A stretch of 64,000 nucleotides of DNA from Bettongia penicillata ogilbyi. Its lineage: Eukaryota > Chordata > Mammalia > Diprotodontia > Potoroidae. The notes below the pieces were generated by a model. That model saw nothing but the letters and a program-made list of their open reading frames with translations. It searched no databases and had not been told where the DNA came from. The stretch spans positions 4,476,841 to 4,540,840 of the forward strand of contig JAJHZJ010000252.1 of NCBI GenBank assembly GCA_023548195.1, written 5' to 3'. Shown one piece after another: positions 20,600 through 31,140 of the stretch; the first letter of the stretch is position 1, and every line of letters starts with the position of its first letter. Both the position numbers and the translations under genes were made by a program.

Positions 20600-21420
20600 A
20601 TGCATCTGGAATGCTGTTCAAATTCGCAAATAACAGTAAGCTAGGAGGGATAGACAGAGTCAGGATCCAAAAGGATCTTGGTAAGTTAGAGTTTTGAATT
20701 GGAGCATTTATTCCTATTGAATTTCTGAATAAAATCTAATAAGGGCAGCAAGGTGATACTGGATAGAGTGCCAAACCTGAAACCAGGAAGATTTCATGAA
20801 TTCAAATCTCACTTCAAGTACTTATTAGCTGTGCCATTCCAAATGGGGTCATGGAGAGTTGAAAATGACTGAAAAAACACTAAACAAAACAAGATAAAAT
20901 TTAATAGAAATAAATGTAAAGTGTTTCACTTGGGCACAAAAAAGCAGCTCAACAAATATTGATGGGAAAGGTATGAATGAGTAGCAGTTGTTCTGCAAAA
21001 GATCTTGGGGTTTTAGTGGACCAAGTTCAATGAGTCAGCAATGTAATGAAGCAGAAAAAAAAAAGCTAATGTAACATTGGGTTGCATCAAGAGTGCTATA
21101 GCTTCCAGAAACAAGGAGATGATAGCGCCATTGTACTCTGTCCTCATCAGGACTCATGGTAAGTACTATGTTCAGTTCAGGAGCTATGATTTAAGGACAA
21201 TGATAATAAGCTAGAGAGGGTCTAGAGGAGGGCATCTAGGATAACGAAGGGCTTTGAGTCCATGATACATGAGGACTGATTTAAGAAGCTGAGCAAGTAG
21301 ATAAGAGAAGACTCCGGGAACGGGGAGATCATGGCATGATAGTCTTCAAGCATTTGAAGAACTGCTACATTGAAGAAGGATTGGACTTGTTTTGTTTGGT
21401 AAGACATCACCCCAGGATGT
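20600..21420 (+). mobile_element. CR1/L3 LINE C-terminal region, sense, split by a SINE
   Basis: CR1/L3 words in order: gtaagctaggagggatagac, agtcaggatccaaaaggatc, then (after the SINE) gataaaatttaatagaaata, aatgtaaagtgtttcacttg, aaagatcttggggttttagt, aagctaatgtaacattgggt, agagagggtctagaggaggg and tagtcttcaagcatttgaag. The reading frame is broken throughout. Confidence 0.85.
20742..20893 (+). mobile_element. tRNA-derived SINE with RTE-like tail, nested in CR1
   Basis: Head gcagcaaggtgatactggat with agagtgccaaacctgaaacc, then gctgtgccattcc joined directly to the tail aaatggggtcatggagagtt and gaaaatgactga. The middle (roughly 80 bp in other copies) is deleted. Confidence 0.85.
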
Positions 21421-21609
21421 CATTGATCTTCTTTGAAAACAAAGGACAAACATCAAGAACCCCCTCGAGGGCATCACCATCTTACCCATCACTCAGGTGC
21501 ATAACGTAATGATAACAGCAGGCATTTATATAGTACCTACTATGTACTAGCCACTATGCTAAATGCTTTACAAATATCTCATTTCATCCTCACAACAACC
21601 CTTAGTGGT
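21421..21609 (-). mobile_element. MIR/MON1-type SINE end, antisense
   Basis: 21512-21605 reads ggcatttatatagtacctac, then actatgctaaatgctttaca and catttcatcctcacaacaac, the complement of the MIR-type 3' region. 21421-21511 is unclassified. Confidence 0.7.
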
Positions 21610-22015
21610 ATCTTTGATTTTTCCTTCTTTTTCATAGCCATCATATCCAAACACTAGTCAAGACCTAATCAATTTGTTTCTACAACATCTCTGCATCTCT
21701 CACGTTCTCCTCTCCACTTATATAGTAACCACTCAAACCGTCTCTGGACTTTGTTATTTCTCACCTGAACTATTGCCTCTCAATCAATCTTCCCGGCTCT
21801 CATTTCTCCCACCTCTAAATCATCCTTCACTTTGTTGCCAAAATAATTTCCCTAAAGTATAAGTCCTATTCTGTCATTCTGCTCAAAAAACTTTATTATC
21901 TCACTATGACCTGTCTAGTAAAACTGACATTGAAGGTCCTTCATCAGTTGGCTCCAATCTACTTTTCCAAGTTTATTTCATATCACTCCCCTTCCCAAGC
22001 CACCATACCATGCAT
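21610..22015 (+). mobile_element. L2 LINE 3' coding end, sense
   Basis: Sense L2 words: ctcacctgaactattgcctc, ctaaagtataagtcctattc, tcattctgctcaaaaaactt and catcagttggctccaatcta. It is truncated before the 3' terminus. Confidence 0.7.
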
Positions 22016-22449
22016 GTAGATAATTTGTAAAAACAAACAAGCCATTGCTGAGTATTCTCAAATACCATTTACTTAGTACTTGACAACTTACAAAATGCAT
22101 TAGTTTAAGCAGAACTCAAGAAACAACACACACCATGTCTAATAATGTAAAGAGAATGAATAAATATAAAATGAAAAATAAAAAATATACTGATCATTAT
22201 GATGACCAAGTTTGGCCCTAGTAGGTTGGGAAAATATACTTCCATCCCTTCTTTGAAGAGCTGAGAAACTATGGATATGGAATATTTCATAATACTGTCA
22301 GGCACAGTTAGTTTTGCTTCCTATTTTTTCTCCCTTTTGTCAAATTTTGTTTACAAGAACTAGTTCTTTGAATAGGGAAAGGGGAAAAGGAAAGCTGTAT
22401 TTCAAAATGAATTTGATGTTTTAAAAAAGTCTACAAAAATAAGGTTAAA
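22016..22449. other. No recognised feature
   Basis: AT-rich, unclassified. Confidence 0.45.
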
Positions 22450-22600
22450 TGTTTTGAATTCTTTCATTATACTAATTATCATAATAACCATATAATTTTA
22501 AATGACTTGCTCATGGTCACATAGCTAATAAATGGCAGCCTTGGTCCTCAAGCACAAGTCATCTGACTCCAAGTCCATCTTTTCTAGTAGAAACTTCATT
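22450..22600 (-). mobile_element. MIR SINE, antisense
   Basis: Complement of MIR: atgacttgctcatggtcaca, tagctaataaatggcagcc and catctgactccaagtccatc. Confidence 0.7.
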
Positions 22601-22744
22601 TTAAGGAGGACATTCAGGCCAAATACATCTTCATTCCCCTATAGATAACTTTTCTAACATTCCACAGGATGTTTTCTATCATGCCATAGCATCCTCTTCA
22701 CCCTGGAAGACCACTCCACCCCTCAGCTACTCCTCACATTAGAA
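22601..22744. other. No recognised feature
   Basis: Short unclassified spacer. Confidence 0.4.
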
Positions 22745-23315
22745 GTCCTTATCATGGCAAAGTAATTGGAAATTGAAGGGATGCCCATCACTTAAGGAAT
22801 GGCTAAACAAGCTGTGGTATATGATTGTCATGGAATACTATTGTGCTATAAGAAATGACAATCGGAATGCTTTGAGAAAAATCCAGAAAGACTTTCATGA
22901 GCTGATGCAAAGTGATGTGGGCAGAACCAGGAGAACACAGTACACAGTGATAGTAATATTGTACACTGATTAACTGTGAATGACTTAGCTCTTCTTAACA
23001 ATACAACGATCCAAGATAATTCTGAACAATCCATGATGAAAAAATGCTATCCATCTCCAGAGAAAGAACCGAGTCTGAATGCAGATCAAAGCATACTTTT
23101 TTAAACTTCATTTTTATTGTGTTTTTTTCTAGTCTATGTTTTCTTGTGCAATATGGCTCACGTGAAATACGTTTTACATGATTGCACATGTGTAATCTCT
23201 ATCTAGTGGCTTGCCATCTCAGGAAGAGGGGATGAAAAGGAGAGAGGGATAGAACCTAGAACTCAAAATTTAAAAAAATGAAAGTTAAAAATTGTTTTTA
23301 CATGTTAATTTGAAT
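22745..23315 (+). mobile_element. L1 3' end (ORF2 C-terminus plus 3' UTR), sense
   Basis: 22773-22973 is in frame for the ORF2 C-terminus: GCPSLKEWLNKLWYMIVMEY, then YCAIRNDNRNALRKIQKDF and SDVGRTRRTQY. It is followed by a marsupial L1 3' UTR (ctgtgaatgacttagctctt, ccatctccagagaaagaacc, gaactcaaaatttaaaaaaa). A TATG-rich microsatellite follows at 23318-23372. 5'-truncated. Confidence 0.9.
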
Positions 23316-23317
23316 AT

Positions 23318-23372
23318 ATATGTGTATATGTGTATATATATATATTATGTATGTTATGCTATGTATATATAA
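23318..23372. repeat. (TA)n/(TATG)n microsatellite at an L1 3' end
   Basis: Imperfect atatatgtgtatatg-type repeats lie directly after the L1 3' UTR. Confidence 0.85.
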
Positions 23373-23399
23373 TTTTTTTTGAAAGAAGTACTCCTGCAA

Positions 23400-23775
23400 C
23401 CTCTGCCTCTGATCTGTCATTTTCTCCCATAATCTCCAATTTAAGGAGGATACCCAAGCCAACTGTCTTCATTCCCATCCTGCTTTGAATTCCTGACTCT
23501 CTGAACCAGGAGTGGGGAATCTATGGCCTCAAGGCCACATGTGGCCCTCTGAGTCCTCAAGTGTGGGTCACAGAACAACTCTTTAACCCCGCTCTGAACT
23601 TTCCTTACCATGCCTCCACCATAGATACTTGCATTTTCTCTCACTCCTTGTGAGTTTCCCAGAATGTGTTATCTTCCTTTACTAGGATGTAAGTTCCTTG
23701 AGGCCAGGAACATTGTTTTGGCTTCAATCTTATTCTCCATGCTGTGTCTAGAACACAATAAATGCTGTTAGCTTA
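23400..23775 (+). mobile_element. L2/MIR3-like 3' end, sense, with a hAT fragment inside
   Basis: The right part ends aggatgtaagttccttgagg, ccaggaacattgttttggct and ctagaacacaataaatgctg, the sense L2/MIR3-type terminus. The left part 23400-23505 is less clear. The hAT fragment at 23506-23600 lies between. Confidence 0.6.
23506..23600. mobile_element. hAT MITE fragment (one terminus)
   Basis: It starts accaggagtggggaatctat, then ggcctcaaggccacatgtgg and cctcaagtgtgggtcacaga. It matches the left half of the complete element at 26394-26564. The right terminus is missing. Confidence 0.75.
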
Positions 23776-24309
23776 ATTTTTACCACTTTCTTCCACAGAC
23801 ATGAGAATCCTGGAGCCCAAGCCACCTCAGATGTCTCATTAGTCAATGAATCAATGTGACCTTACAAAGCCAAATTTAGGGAATACAGGTTACGTTACTT
23901 TATTACGCTATTCCATATAGTATGATGGGTTCAATTTTGAATGTTCAGTTTTAATTCAAAGGATTCGCCTACAGCTTGATTTCATTCAAACGCTGGCTTT
24001 GGATTCATGCCAATTCCCATAGCCCTCTAGCAAAACAGATAGAAACAGTACAATTTTTACATTTTCATAAGATCATCCATCATCCTACCCGCCCCCTTTT
24101 CCTACCCCGCCTTTTCTGCACAAATTGACTGATGACTGATCCTCCCACAAACTGTAGCCCTTATTTTGGACTTTCTCAATTTTTAGTGAATGGTAAAGTG
24201 TTCTGGTCCTTTATGCTCTATGTATCAGTATTTATTTTGGTGGCAGTTTCTTCCAGATATTGTCACCTGAATAAAATTCTAAGGTGGGCATGGAAACCTG
24301 ATGAAATTA
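23776..24309. other. No gene or recognised repeat
   Basis: Unclassified. A 68-codon ORF (24132-24338) has no recognisable similarity and overlaps a MIR at its end. Confidence 0.45.
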
Positions 24310-24515
24310 AAGCTTTTTGTTTAGGCAGTATGGTATAGTGGAAAAAATGCTGGCATTTGATTTTCAGGAGCTCACCTCTAATGTAAACTCCTTTTGTGAC
24401 CTTGGGCATATCACTTAACCAATCTGTGTTGAAGCATTTTTTCCACTTTTTTCTGTGAAATGTGAGGGCTTCACTAGATGACCTCAGAGTTCCCTTCAAA
24501 CTTTACATTTTTGCT
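24310..24515 (+). mobile_element. MIR SINE, sense
   Basis: gcagtatggtatagtggaaa, then tgtgaccttgggcatatcac, gaaatgtgagggcttcacta and gatgacctcagagttccctt. Nearly full length. Confidence 0.85.
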
Positions 24516-25395
24516 CCTATAAGATGAAATAGATATGTTGTGGCTAGAGAGATAGATAAATGAAAGGGGAGAAGGCCGAGATGTCCTTTGGCCCATAATT
24601 TTTCAACCTTTCTAGACATTTTAGAAAACCATAGATCGGGAGAAATGCCTTGGAGACTATGATATAGTAATTCCTGGAAATCACTGAAAACATGATGTAG
24701 ACCACTGATATCCCAGGATAGACTAACTCCATTTTAGGACTCAGAAACATGAAGGGAAAGGGCTGGTTTTAACATCACAACCCTTATTTCCAAAACAAAA
24801 AGTAATTGCATGCAGTTACTTAGAAATCCCTAGTCACCAGAACCATTTTTAGAACACACTATCATTTATATATGGGAAACCACTTTGTACTTTGTACCAA
24901 CACCACAAACACGTGAGCCACAGTTCAATCCATCAGGAGCTTAAATGTGATCTGCTTTTTTTTTTTTTCTGAGACATGTGCAGCAAATTGCTTTTCCTAA
25001 TTAGTGTAGATGAAGACATAAGCACACACACCACTTACCGCTCTGGGATAAAATTGACTTTCAAATGAAATTTAATGGGCCAGCCTGATGGTAATATTCC
25101 ACTGTACCAGGCAGGAGGCCTGGATTTGGCTCTCTCATAGTAGAGTGAGAGGGAGGGCATTTTTATCACAGTGAGAGCAAGGAAAGAGAGAATAATTTCT
25201 GTCAAGAACAAATTCCCCAGTGCCCAGAAAGGCAGCATTGTTTTTATAATATGGGACCACGGGAAAGTTTCAAGAGAGAATGAAGAGGAAGTATCCTGGT
25301 GTTAAGTAGATAAGGGGCAGGTTTGGTATAGTTCTGGATGGAATGCTGGAAAAAATGTCTGGAAAAACAATAGTATTAGCCACAAACTCTTTTCT
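24516..25395. other. Apparently unique sequence
   Basis: 880 bp with no recognised repeat and no convincing ORF. Poly-T at 24956-24969. One of the few repeat-free islands in the window. Confidence 0.4.
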
Positions 25396-25399
25396 TCTT

Positions 25400-25689
25400 T
25401 AGGGTTTACTGAGAGGTACTGAGGGTAGTGGTAGTGTTGGATGCAAATCTGTAGAGACCTAGGTTAAAGTCCAGTCCCTACCTCTTAGCGGCTTTGTAAC
25501 GGTGCCTTGGAGCCTCTGTTTCCTCATCTATACAATGGAGACTGACCAAGAAGAAAGTGCTTCACTGACTCGTGTCAGGATCTAACTAGGTCATGAAAGA
25601 AAAGCGCTCGAAATTCCTTATAAATGTCAGCATTTATTATCATTCATACTATTATGAACATTAGTTGTCTTTAGCGAGTTGTTCTGTGA
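25400..25689 (+). mobile_element. MIR SINE, sense
   Basis: Diverged MIR: tagagacctaggttaaagtc, gagcctctgtttcctcatct and a 3' part with cgctcgaaattccttataaa and tgtcagcatttattatcatt. Confidence 0.7.
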
Positions 25690-25849
25690 TAACAATAACC
25701 CCGTTTTCTTGATGGGGAAACTGAAACACGTGACAATGGAAAGGTTTATTCAACTCTGTTGAAAGTAAGGGTCGAATTTCAAGATTATCAATCTCAAATT
25801 CTAATTCTTTCCCAGTCAAGTTGAGTCAACAACCATTTATACCTTTTGT
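25690..25849 (-). mobile_element. Probable MIR fragment, antisense
   Basis: gataacaataaccccgtttt and gatggggaaactgaaacacg resemble the MIR complement. The remainder is too changed to place. Confidence 0.45.
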
Positions 25850-25950
25850 GTGTTGTCTTCCCACGTTTGACTGTAAGCTCTTTATCTCATTTATATCCCC
25901 AGTGCTTAACACAGTTCTTGGCATATCTAAGAGTTTAATTTTTAGTGACC
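25850..25950 (+). mobile_element. L2/MIR3-like 3' terminus, sense
   Basis: gactgtaagctctttatctc, then ccccagtgcttaacacagtt and cttggcatatctaaga. Confidence 0.65.
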
Positions 25951-25959
25951 GAATTTTGA

Positions 25960-26393
25960 ACTAAATTGAATTGATTAGGTACCTAGTATGTGTCAGATCC
26001 TGTACTAAGTGCTGAGAATACAAAAAAAAGAAAAGAACAGTCCCTATTCTCATGGAGCTCCCGATCTAATGGGAGAGGTAACAGGCATACAACTATGAAC
26101 CCACAAGCTATACATGGAAGAAATAAATTAGAGGACAATTTATTCCCTTCCAAAGGGTAAGCACTAGCATTAAGGGGATTTGGGAAAGGCTTCTTGCAAG
26201 AGGTGAGATTTTACCTGGCACCTGAGGGAAACCAGAGGATGGAAAGAAAGGACAAGATTCTAGGCATGGGAAATAGTGAAAATGCAGTCACAAAATGGAA
26301 CGTCTTGTTTAACCAACATTAAGGAAGGCAGTGCATCTGGATCCCATGAAAGGGAGTAAAGTGTGAGAGTTGAAAGACTAGAAGGGACCAGCA
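25960..26393 (-). mobile_element. L2 LINE 3' half, antisense (left of a hAT insertion)
   Basis: Complete run from the terminus: gtacctagtatgtgtcagat, atcctgtactaagtgctgag, atggagctcccgatctaatg, actagcattaaggggatttg, ggaaaggcttcttgcaagag and gaaagggagtaaagtgtgag. It ends in the hAT target gaccag. Confidence 0.9.
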
Positions 26394-26564
26394 CAGGGGT
26401 GGGGAACCAGCAGCCTCGAGACAACATGTGACCCTTTGATTGAGGCCAAACTTCACAGAACAAGTCCCCTTTTCTGTTCTGGAAAATTTGGACTCAGTCA
26501 AAAACCTGCACCCAAGGACCTAGAAGGCCACATGTGTCCTCAAGGCTACAGGCTCCCACCCCTG
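26394..26564. mobile_element. Complete hAT-type MITE nested in L2
   Basis: 171 bp with terminal inverted repeats: caggggtggggaacc at the left and ggctcccacccctg at the right (complement caggggtgggagcc). The subterminal parts are also inverted: left cctcgagacaacatgtgacc faces right ggccacatgtgtcctcaagg. Flanks are gaccagca (26386-26393) and gaccaggt (26565-26572), consistent with an 8-bp hAT duplication with two later changes. There is no transposase, so it depended on an autonomous hAT element. Confidence 0.9.
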
Positions 26565-26830
26565 GACCAGGTTATGAAAAGTTTTAAAAGTCAAACAGAG
26601 GATTTTATATTTGATCCTGGATATAATGCCCCCTAAAGTTTACCAAATATAAAGAATCAAGCCCACATTTTAAGAGGATCATTTTTTCACTTAAGTACAG
26701 GATAGACGGGAATGAGGAGAGATTTGAGGGACAGAGACCAATCATACTGCTATTTCAATCATCCACAAATGAGGCAATGAGGGCTTGCACCAGGGTAGTA
26801 GCAGTGTCAGAGGAGAGAAGAATTCCATAA
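26565..26830 (-). mobile_element. L2 LINE, antisense (right of the hAT insertion)
   Basis: L2 resumes with gaccaggttatgaaaagttt, then gaggattttatatttgatcc, ctgctatttcaatcatccac and gcttgcaccagggtagtagc. Confidence 0.9.
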
Positions 26831-27504
26831 GACTTCTCCATCACTATCCACCACCATCACTAAGTCTACGTCCATTACTTTTAAATAAATAAAAATAAAA
26901 TGGAGTTGGAGATGAAGCTGAGGCAAGACCTTTGTGATATTTTGACCAAGCCAAGTTTTGGATCTCCTTGTCCAAGACTCAATGTCCATACTGTAGCAAG
27001 GATAACACCGTCCCTGACAGGCACTTAAAGGCCAGGCAGACACAGTTGAGATTCAGTGATTGAAGCAATACAGTGTACCCAGAGGGGAGGTCTGAATTTC
27101 AGATTTCATGTTTCCTTTTAACACAAAAGAGGATAAAAAGTTACTTTCCTTGGTAGAGCCACTTTTTTCTGCCAACTTCTTTGGTAGCTCCTTTCTTGCT
27201 TCCCTAACGTCTTTAATAAAGTTGTTATATATATAATGTTACTCTTTAGAAAGAATAACAAAAATAAATCAGTGAGAGTTCTCTGCTCATCATTGCACTT
27301 TTTTTTCTTTTTAACTTTCATGACATTTGGATCAAGACAATAAAGAGAAATAGATGACCTTCAGTGAGCTATGGTCCTTGCCTCCAACTTGAAGCTTACC
27401 ATAGAAACAGTGTCTCAGGCATGGTTTGAGAAGCCAATTTAAGATGTGAAGTGGGACAGGAAGATCCCTGAGTCAGAATGAACCCTTCCAGTTTTTTTCT
27501 ACTC
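26831..27504. other. No gene or recognised repeat
   Basis: Unclassified. ORFs of 60-80 codons show no similarity that I recognise. T and A tracts lie near 27297-27314. Confidence 0.45.
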
Positions 27505-27600
27505 TAGCAGGGTTGGGGAACTTGCAGCCCTGAGGCCACATATGGCCTTCTAGGTCCTTGAGTGTGTACTTTTGACTGAGTCCAAGTTTTATAGAACAAA
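27505..27600. mobile_element. hAT MITE fragment (one terminus)
   Basis: agcagggttggggaacttgc, then agccctgaggccacatatgg, ccttctaggtccttgagtgt and gactgagtccaagttttata. Same family as 26394-26564, left end only. Confidence 0.8.
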
Positions 27601-27860
27601 ATCTCTGTAAAACAGGGGGAAATGGCAGCACCTACCTTTCTGGGATGTCATAAGGATCAAATGAAATGTTTATAAAGCACTTACTTAGCACAGTGCTTGG
27701 CACATTGTCAGTGCTATATAAATTGTTATTCCTTTCCCTTCCCCACCTATATTATTGTAGTCAGGATCAAATGAGTTAATTTTTGTAATGTGCTTTGCAA
27801 ACCTTAAAATGCCATATAAATGCTATCATCATCATCATTCTCATCATTATCGCTATTATT
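27601..27860 (+). mobile_element. Two MIR 3' ends in tandem, sense
   Basis: First 3' part: ggatgtcataaggatcaaat, then aaagcacttacttagcacag. Second: gtcaggatcaaatgagttaa, gtgctttgcaaaccttaaaa and tgccatataaatgctatcat, followed by a short (ATC)n at 27824-27841. Confidence 0.75.
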
Positions 27861-28157
27861 TCAACAGAAACATTGAAAAACAGTACAATGTAATGGATAG
27901 AGACTAAGCTTAGAATTAGGAATATCTAGGTTTAAATCATTCCAGCTCTCTGAGTGTCACATGGTAACAAGGATAATTTGAGCCAAACCACCAACCTGTC
28001 AATGGCATTTTTCTCCATGAATCATTTGAATAATTACCTCAATATAAAATTTCATTTTATTTTGCTGACATAATCATAGTGCCCTGGTTCAATTCTATAG
28101 AGATCTTTATTGTGACAGTCTCTATATGAATAGAGATATGCTTTTAGAGTTAGGGGG
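27861..28157 (+). mobile_element. MIR/SINE head fragment, then unclassified sequence
   Basis: 27880-27960 (acaatgtaatggatagagac, then gaattaggaatatctaggtt) resembles a SINE head region. The remainder is unclassified. Confidence 0.5.
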
Positions 28158-28172
28158 AAAAATCTTGTTTTA
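28158..28172. repeat. Target-site duplication, left copy (HAL1-like element)
   Basis: aaaaatcttgtttta matches aaaaatcctgtttta at 30974-30988 (14 of 15). Confidence 0.9.
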
Positions 28173-28989
28173 TTTATTTATCTATTCATTCATTCATTTA
28201 TTTATTTAATGTTTTCAACATTCATTTCCACAAAATTTTGAGTTCCAAATTTTCTCCCCATCTCTCCCCTCTCCTTACATTCTGATTGCCCCTTCCACCA
28301 ATGTGCCCACACTTCTAACACCCCCCCCACTTCCCTTATCCTCATCTTTTCTCTTGTCCTGTAGGGCAACATAAATTTCTAAACCCCATTATCTGTATTT
28401 CTTATTTCCTAGTTGTACACAAACACAATTCTCAACATTTGTTCCTAAAACTTTGAGTTCCAACTTCTCTTCTTTCCTCCCTGCCCACCCATCCCCACTG
28501 AGATGGTAAGCAACTCAATATAGGCTATATATGTGTAATTTGCAAATGACTTCCATAATATTCATGTTGTGTAAGACTAACTCTATTTCCCTCCATCCTA
28601 TCCTGCCCCCATTTCTTCTATTCTCTCTTTTGATTTTTGTCTCCCCAAGAGTGTTTACTTCTAATTGCCCCCTCCTCCCATTTGCCCTCCCTTCCATCAT
28701 CCCCCACCCCTGCTTATCTCCTTCTACGCTACTTTCCTGTAGTGTAAGATAGATTTTGATGCCAAATTGAGTGTACATGTTATTCCTTCCTTGAGCCAAA
28801 TGTGATGAAAGAATCATTTTTCCCCTCTCACCTCGCCCTTTTCCCCCCTATTGAAAAAGCTTTTTCTTGCCTCTTGTATGAGAGATAATTTGCCCCATTC
28901 TATTTCTCCCTTTATCCTCCCAATATATTCCTCTCTCATCCCTTAATTGTATTTTTTTAGATATGATCCTTTCCTATTCAACTCACCCT

Positions 28990-29075
28990 GTGCTCTCTGT
29001 CTCTGTCTCTGTCTCTCTTTCTCCCTCTCTATGTGTGTGCGCACGTGTGTGTGTATGTGTGTGTGTGTGTGTAAG
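28990..29075. repeat. (CT)n-(TG)n compound microsatellite in the HAL1 3' region
   Basis: ctgtctctgtctctgtctct is followed by gtgtgtgtgtatgtgtgtgt-type repeats. The site is within the element, so the repeat was probably carried by it. Confidence 0.9.
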
Positions 29076-29283
29076 TAATCCCTCCAACTACCCAGATACT
29101 GAGAAAAGTTTCAAGTTACAAACATTATCTTTCCATGTCAGAATATAAACAGTTCAACTTTAGTAAGTCCCTTGTGATTTCTTCCGTTTATCTTTTTATG
29201 CTTCTCTTGATTCTTGTGTTTGAATGTCAAATTTTCTTTTCAGTTCTGGTCTTTTCATCAAGAATGCTTGAAAGTTCTCTGTT

Positions 29284-30234
29284 TCATTGAATGATCATTT
29301 TTTGCCTCTGAAGTATTGTACTCACTTTTGCTGGGTAGCTGATTCTTGGTTTTAATCCTAGTTCCTTTGACTTCTGGAATATCATATTCCAAGTCCTTTG
29401 AGCCCTTAATGTAGAAGCTGCTAGATCTTGTGTTATCCTGATTGTATTTCCACAATACTCAAATAGTTTCTTTCTAACTGCTTGCAATATTTTTTCCTTG
29501 ACCTGAGAACTCTGGAATTTGGCTACAATATTCTGAAGGGTTTCTCTTTTTGCATCTCTTTCAGGAGGTGATTGGTGGATTCTTTCAATATTTATTTTGT
29601 CCTCTGGTTCTATAATGTCAGGGCAGTTTTCCTTGATAATTTCATGAAAGATGATGTCTAGGCTCTTTTTTTTGATCATGGCTTTCAGGTAGTCCTGTAA
29701 TTTTTAAATTGTCTCTCCTGGATCTATTTTCCAGGTCTGTTGTTTTTCCAATGAGATATTTCACATTCTCTTCCATTTTTTCATTCTTTTGGTTTTGTTT
29801 TGTAATTTCTTGGTTTCTCATAAAGTCATTAGCTTTCATCTATTCCATTTTAATTTTTAAAGATCTATTTTCTTCAGTGAGCTTTTGAACCTTCTTTTCC
29901 ATTTGGCTAATTTTTCTTTTTAAAGCATTCTTCTCCTCATTGACTTTTTGAACCTCTTTTGCTAATTGAGTTAGCCTATTTTTAAAGGTGTTATTTTCTT
30001 TATCAATTTTAGGTCTCCTTTAGCAAGGTGTTGATGTGCTTTTCATGATTTTCTTGCATTGCTCTCATTTCTCTTCCCAATGTTTTCCTCCACCTCTCTT
30101 ACTTGATTTTCAAAGTCCTTTTTGAGCTCTTGCATGGACTGGGACCATAGCATATTTATCTTGGAGATTTTCGATGCAGAAGCCTTGACTTTTATGTCTT
30201 TCCCTGATGGTAAGCATTGCTCTTCCTCATCCAA
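29284..30234 (-). pseudogene. L1/HAL1 ORF1 protein pseudogene
   Basis: L1 ORF1 protein is a trimeric RNA-binding chaperone that coats element RNA in the cytoplasm. Pieces read on the minus strand: 30234-30043 (MDEEEQCLPSG and QSMQELKKDFENQVREVEEN, the N-terminal and coiled-coil-type part), 29839-29642 (KTTDLENRSRRDNLKITGLP, the RRM entry motif), and 29679-29284 (HQSPPERDAKRETLQNIVAK, then RITQDLAASTLRAQRTWN and KPRISYPAKVSTI, the C-terminal domain). They lie in different frames, so at least two frameshifts separate them. Total span is about 317 codons, close to the family length. A non-functional relic. Confidence 0.9.
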
Positions 30235-30973
30235 AAAGATGGGAGAGAATACCTGTTTACCAAGAAAGTAACCTTCTATAGTCTTATTTTTTTCCCTTTT
30301 TTGGGCATTTTCCCAACCAGTTACTTAACTTTTGGGTCCTTTGTCAAGAGTAGGGTATACTCTGTAGACCTGTAAGTTCTCAGTTCCTCCGAAGTGGCAC
30401 AATCAAGGGAGAGGAGTTTATTCCCTGGTCAGGCTGGTGGCTGAGATTCTGATCAGCTGCTCAATTCTCTCAGAGCTTTAAGCTGGACACAGCTTAAACA
30501 ATGGAACAATGGACACAGGCTGCTGCCTGCCTGCCATAGCCACCAGAAGCTGCTGCTACCTGCTGCTGATGCCACTGCTGGCCACTGCCACCTGGGGCTG
30601 AGACTAGGGGAGGATCCTGCTGCCTTGTCATGGAGATGAGAAAGCCCTCTCACTGACCTTTGGCCCCTGTGGGTTAAGGGATCTGTGAACTGCCACTGCT
30701 GTTGCTGGTGATTTGGGCCCCGAGGTCTGTGGTCCTGCTCTTCTTGGTGCAAAGTGGCCCAGGCTGGGCTGTGTTCCACTCCACATCCAGTGCGACAAAC
30801 CTTTCCCATCGTCCTTCCACATTACCCTGGGCTGGAAATCTCCACTCTGTCATTCTGCGGCTTCTGCTTCTCTAGAATCTGTTGAAAGTCTTTCTTCACA
30901 GGTATTTTGTGGGCTGTGGAGGAAGAGTCAGAGTATATGTGCCTTTATACTCTGTCATCTTGGCTACGTCCCC

Positions 30974-30988
30974 AAAAATCCTGTTTTA
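30974..30988. repeat. Target-site duplication, right copy (HAL1-like element)
   Basis: aaaaatcctgtttta directly follows the complement of the element's 5' end. Confidence 0.9.
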
Positions 30989-31140
30989 AATCCTCATTCT
31001 TCAGCTTACTGGTTATATGATCATGAATCCTCTCTGAATTTAAGCTTTCCCACTTGGAAAACAGAGAAACTACCACATATCCAAAAGTTATTGTAAAACC
31101 CAAGACAAAGCATGTCAAGCACATGGCAGACTTTAAGTTG
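30989..31140 (+). mobile_element. Probable diverged MIR, sense
   Basis: cagcttactggttatatgat, gaatttaagctttcccactt and gaaaacagagaaactaccac follow the MIR order. Weak similarity. Confidence 0.4.

Larger units (their letters stand above)
28173..30973 (-). mobile_element. Apparently full-length HAL1-like (ORF2-less L1) element
   Basis: About 2.8 kb on the minus strand, bounded by a 15-bp target-site duplication. In minus-strand order: a 5' end beginning ggggacgtagccaagatgac (complement at 30954-30973), a roughly 700-bp relatively GC-rich 5' UTR, ORF1 (30234-29284), about 1.1 kb of 3' region with a (GT)n/(GAGA)n tract, and a tail of aataaataaatg-type repeats (complement 28173-28210). There is no endonuclease or reverse transcriptase region. 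HAL1 elements are known in mammals as L1 derivatives with ORF1 only, mobilised by L1 ORF2 in trans. The 3' region repeats an L1 3'-end-like stretch twice (near 28212 and 28430). Confidence 0.85.

Noticed and set aside
30713..31096. 127-codon plus-strand ORF
   Set aside because: It lies on the opposite strand of the HAL1-like 5' UTR and crosses its target-site duplication, so it is a chance frame.
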